Below, in pieces: positions 63,755 through 64,000 of a stretch of 64,000 nucleotides of DNA. The DNA lies in assembly GCF_905404315.1 (NCBI RefSeq), contig NC_066286.1, positions 8,563,501 to 8,627,500 of the forward strand, in the 5' to 3' direction. Each line of letters opens with the position of its first letter. Within the stretch, counting starts at the first letter, position 1. The notes beneath the pieces were generated by a model. That model searched no databases, was not told the DNA's origin, and saw only the letters and a list, made by a program, of their open reading frames with translations. The position numbers and the translations under genes were made by a program. Origin of the DNA: Leptidea sinapis. Its lineage: Eukaryota; Arthropoda; Insecta; Lepidoptera; Pieridae.

Positions 63755-63986
63755 AACCCTAGCGTACCCAAAGGGTAAAAATGGACCAAATTACTAAGAT
63801 TCCCGTCCGTCCGTTTGTTCCCAGTATCTCACGAACCGTGATAGTTAAACAGATACACAGACAGATCACAGAAAATGTATTTCATGTAAATATTTAAGGG
63901 GGCTTCCATACAACAAACGTGATCTTTTGTGCTGTTTTTATAGATAATATTACGGAACCCTGTTTGGCCATTTTGCCGGTGTTTTT
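63755..63986 (+). repeat. widespread interspersed repeat, family I
   Basis: CCCAAAGGGTAAAAATGGACC, CCGTCCGTCCGTTTGTTCCCAG, ATCTCACGAACCGTGATAGTTA, CATACAACAAACGTGATCTTTTGTGC, TTACGGAACCCTGTTTGGCCATTTTGCCGG. I recall this pattern as a very common insect repeat; only one copy lies in the window. Confidence 0.5.
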
Positions 63987-64000
63987 CCTCTCAGATTTAT

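Overview
The window looks like intergenic or intronic DNA from a moth or butterfly (Lepidoptera). It is AT-rich and packed with repeats. The CR1/Jockey-like LINE leader, the HmRTE-like LINE tail, the mariner and the many short families with 'AATATTAGTAGGA' or 'TTTTGATTTGATT' ends are, from memory, typical of lepidopteran genomes. No complete host gene, tRNA, rRNA or CRISPR array was recognised. Two short GC-rich stretches could be host exons (28650-28731 plus, 39286-39442 minus). The species cannot be named from the sequence.

Layout. 1-3075: decayed LINE and SINE scraps. 3076-16565: a locus built of two repeated blocks, here called R and S. It holds a 1766-bp tandem duplication, copies of an internally deleted CR1 LINE (5' tip joined to 3' tail), and a 1131-bp mariner with TIRs. 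A paralogous junction at about 13612 still shows the state before the LINE inserted. 16566-29820: short repeat families, an inverted pair of a ~650-bp repeat (25042-29451), and a 5'-truncated LINE with a perfect 15-bp target-site duplication (26918-27659). 29821-33217: the longest CR1-like LINE copy, which has both ends but has lost the RT YADD box. 33218-50166: further repeat copies, a decayed ORF with a Cys/His motif and a possible restriction-like nuclease domain (43263-43770), and a TIR-bearing MITE (44451-44763). 61573-64000: one more CR1 tail and two short repeats.

The centrepiece is a three-level nest at 50167-61570. A MITE was split by an RTE-type LINE (minus strand), which was then split by an 8.15-kb env-bearing Gypsy/errantivirus-type LTR retrotransposon (51645-59798, minus). 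The LTRs differ by one substitution and a poly-A length change, so this insertion is young. It has a 4-bp TSD, a tRNA-Leu primer binding site, a polypurine tract, gag-pro-RT-RNaseH-integrase-env order, and a textbook -1 frameshift signal at the gag stop: TTTAAAC, a 6-nt spacer, then a GC-rich stem-loop. The copy is nevertheless defective. The gag N-terminus is missing, pol has three reading-frame breaks including a deletion in the integrase core, and env has a premature stop.

The elements do not form a pathway. The parts that work together are those of each transposon. Eleven fragments of one CR1-like family, several classes of nested repeats and recent tandem duplication show a locus repeatedly hit by insertion and unequal exchange.
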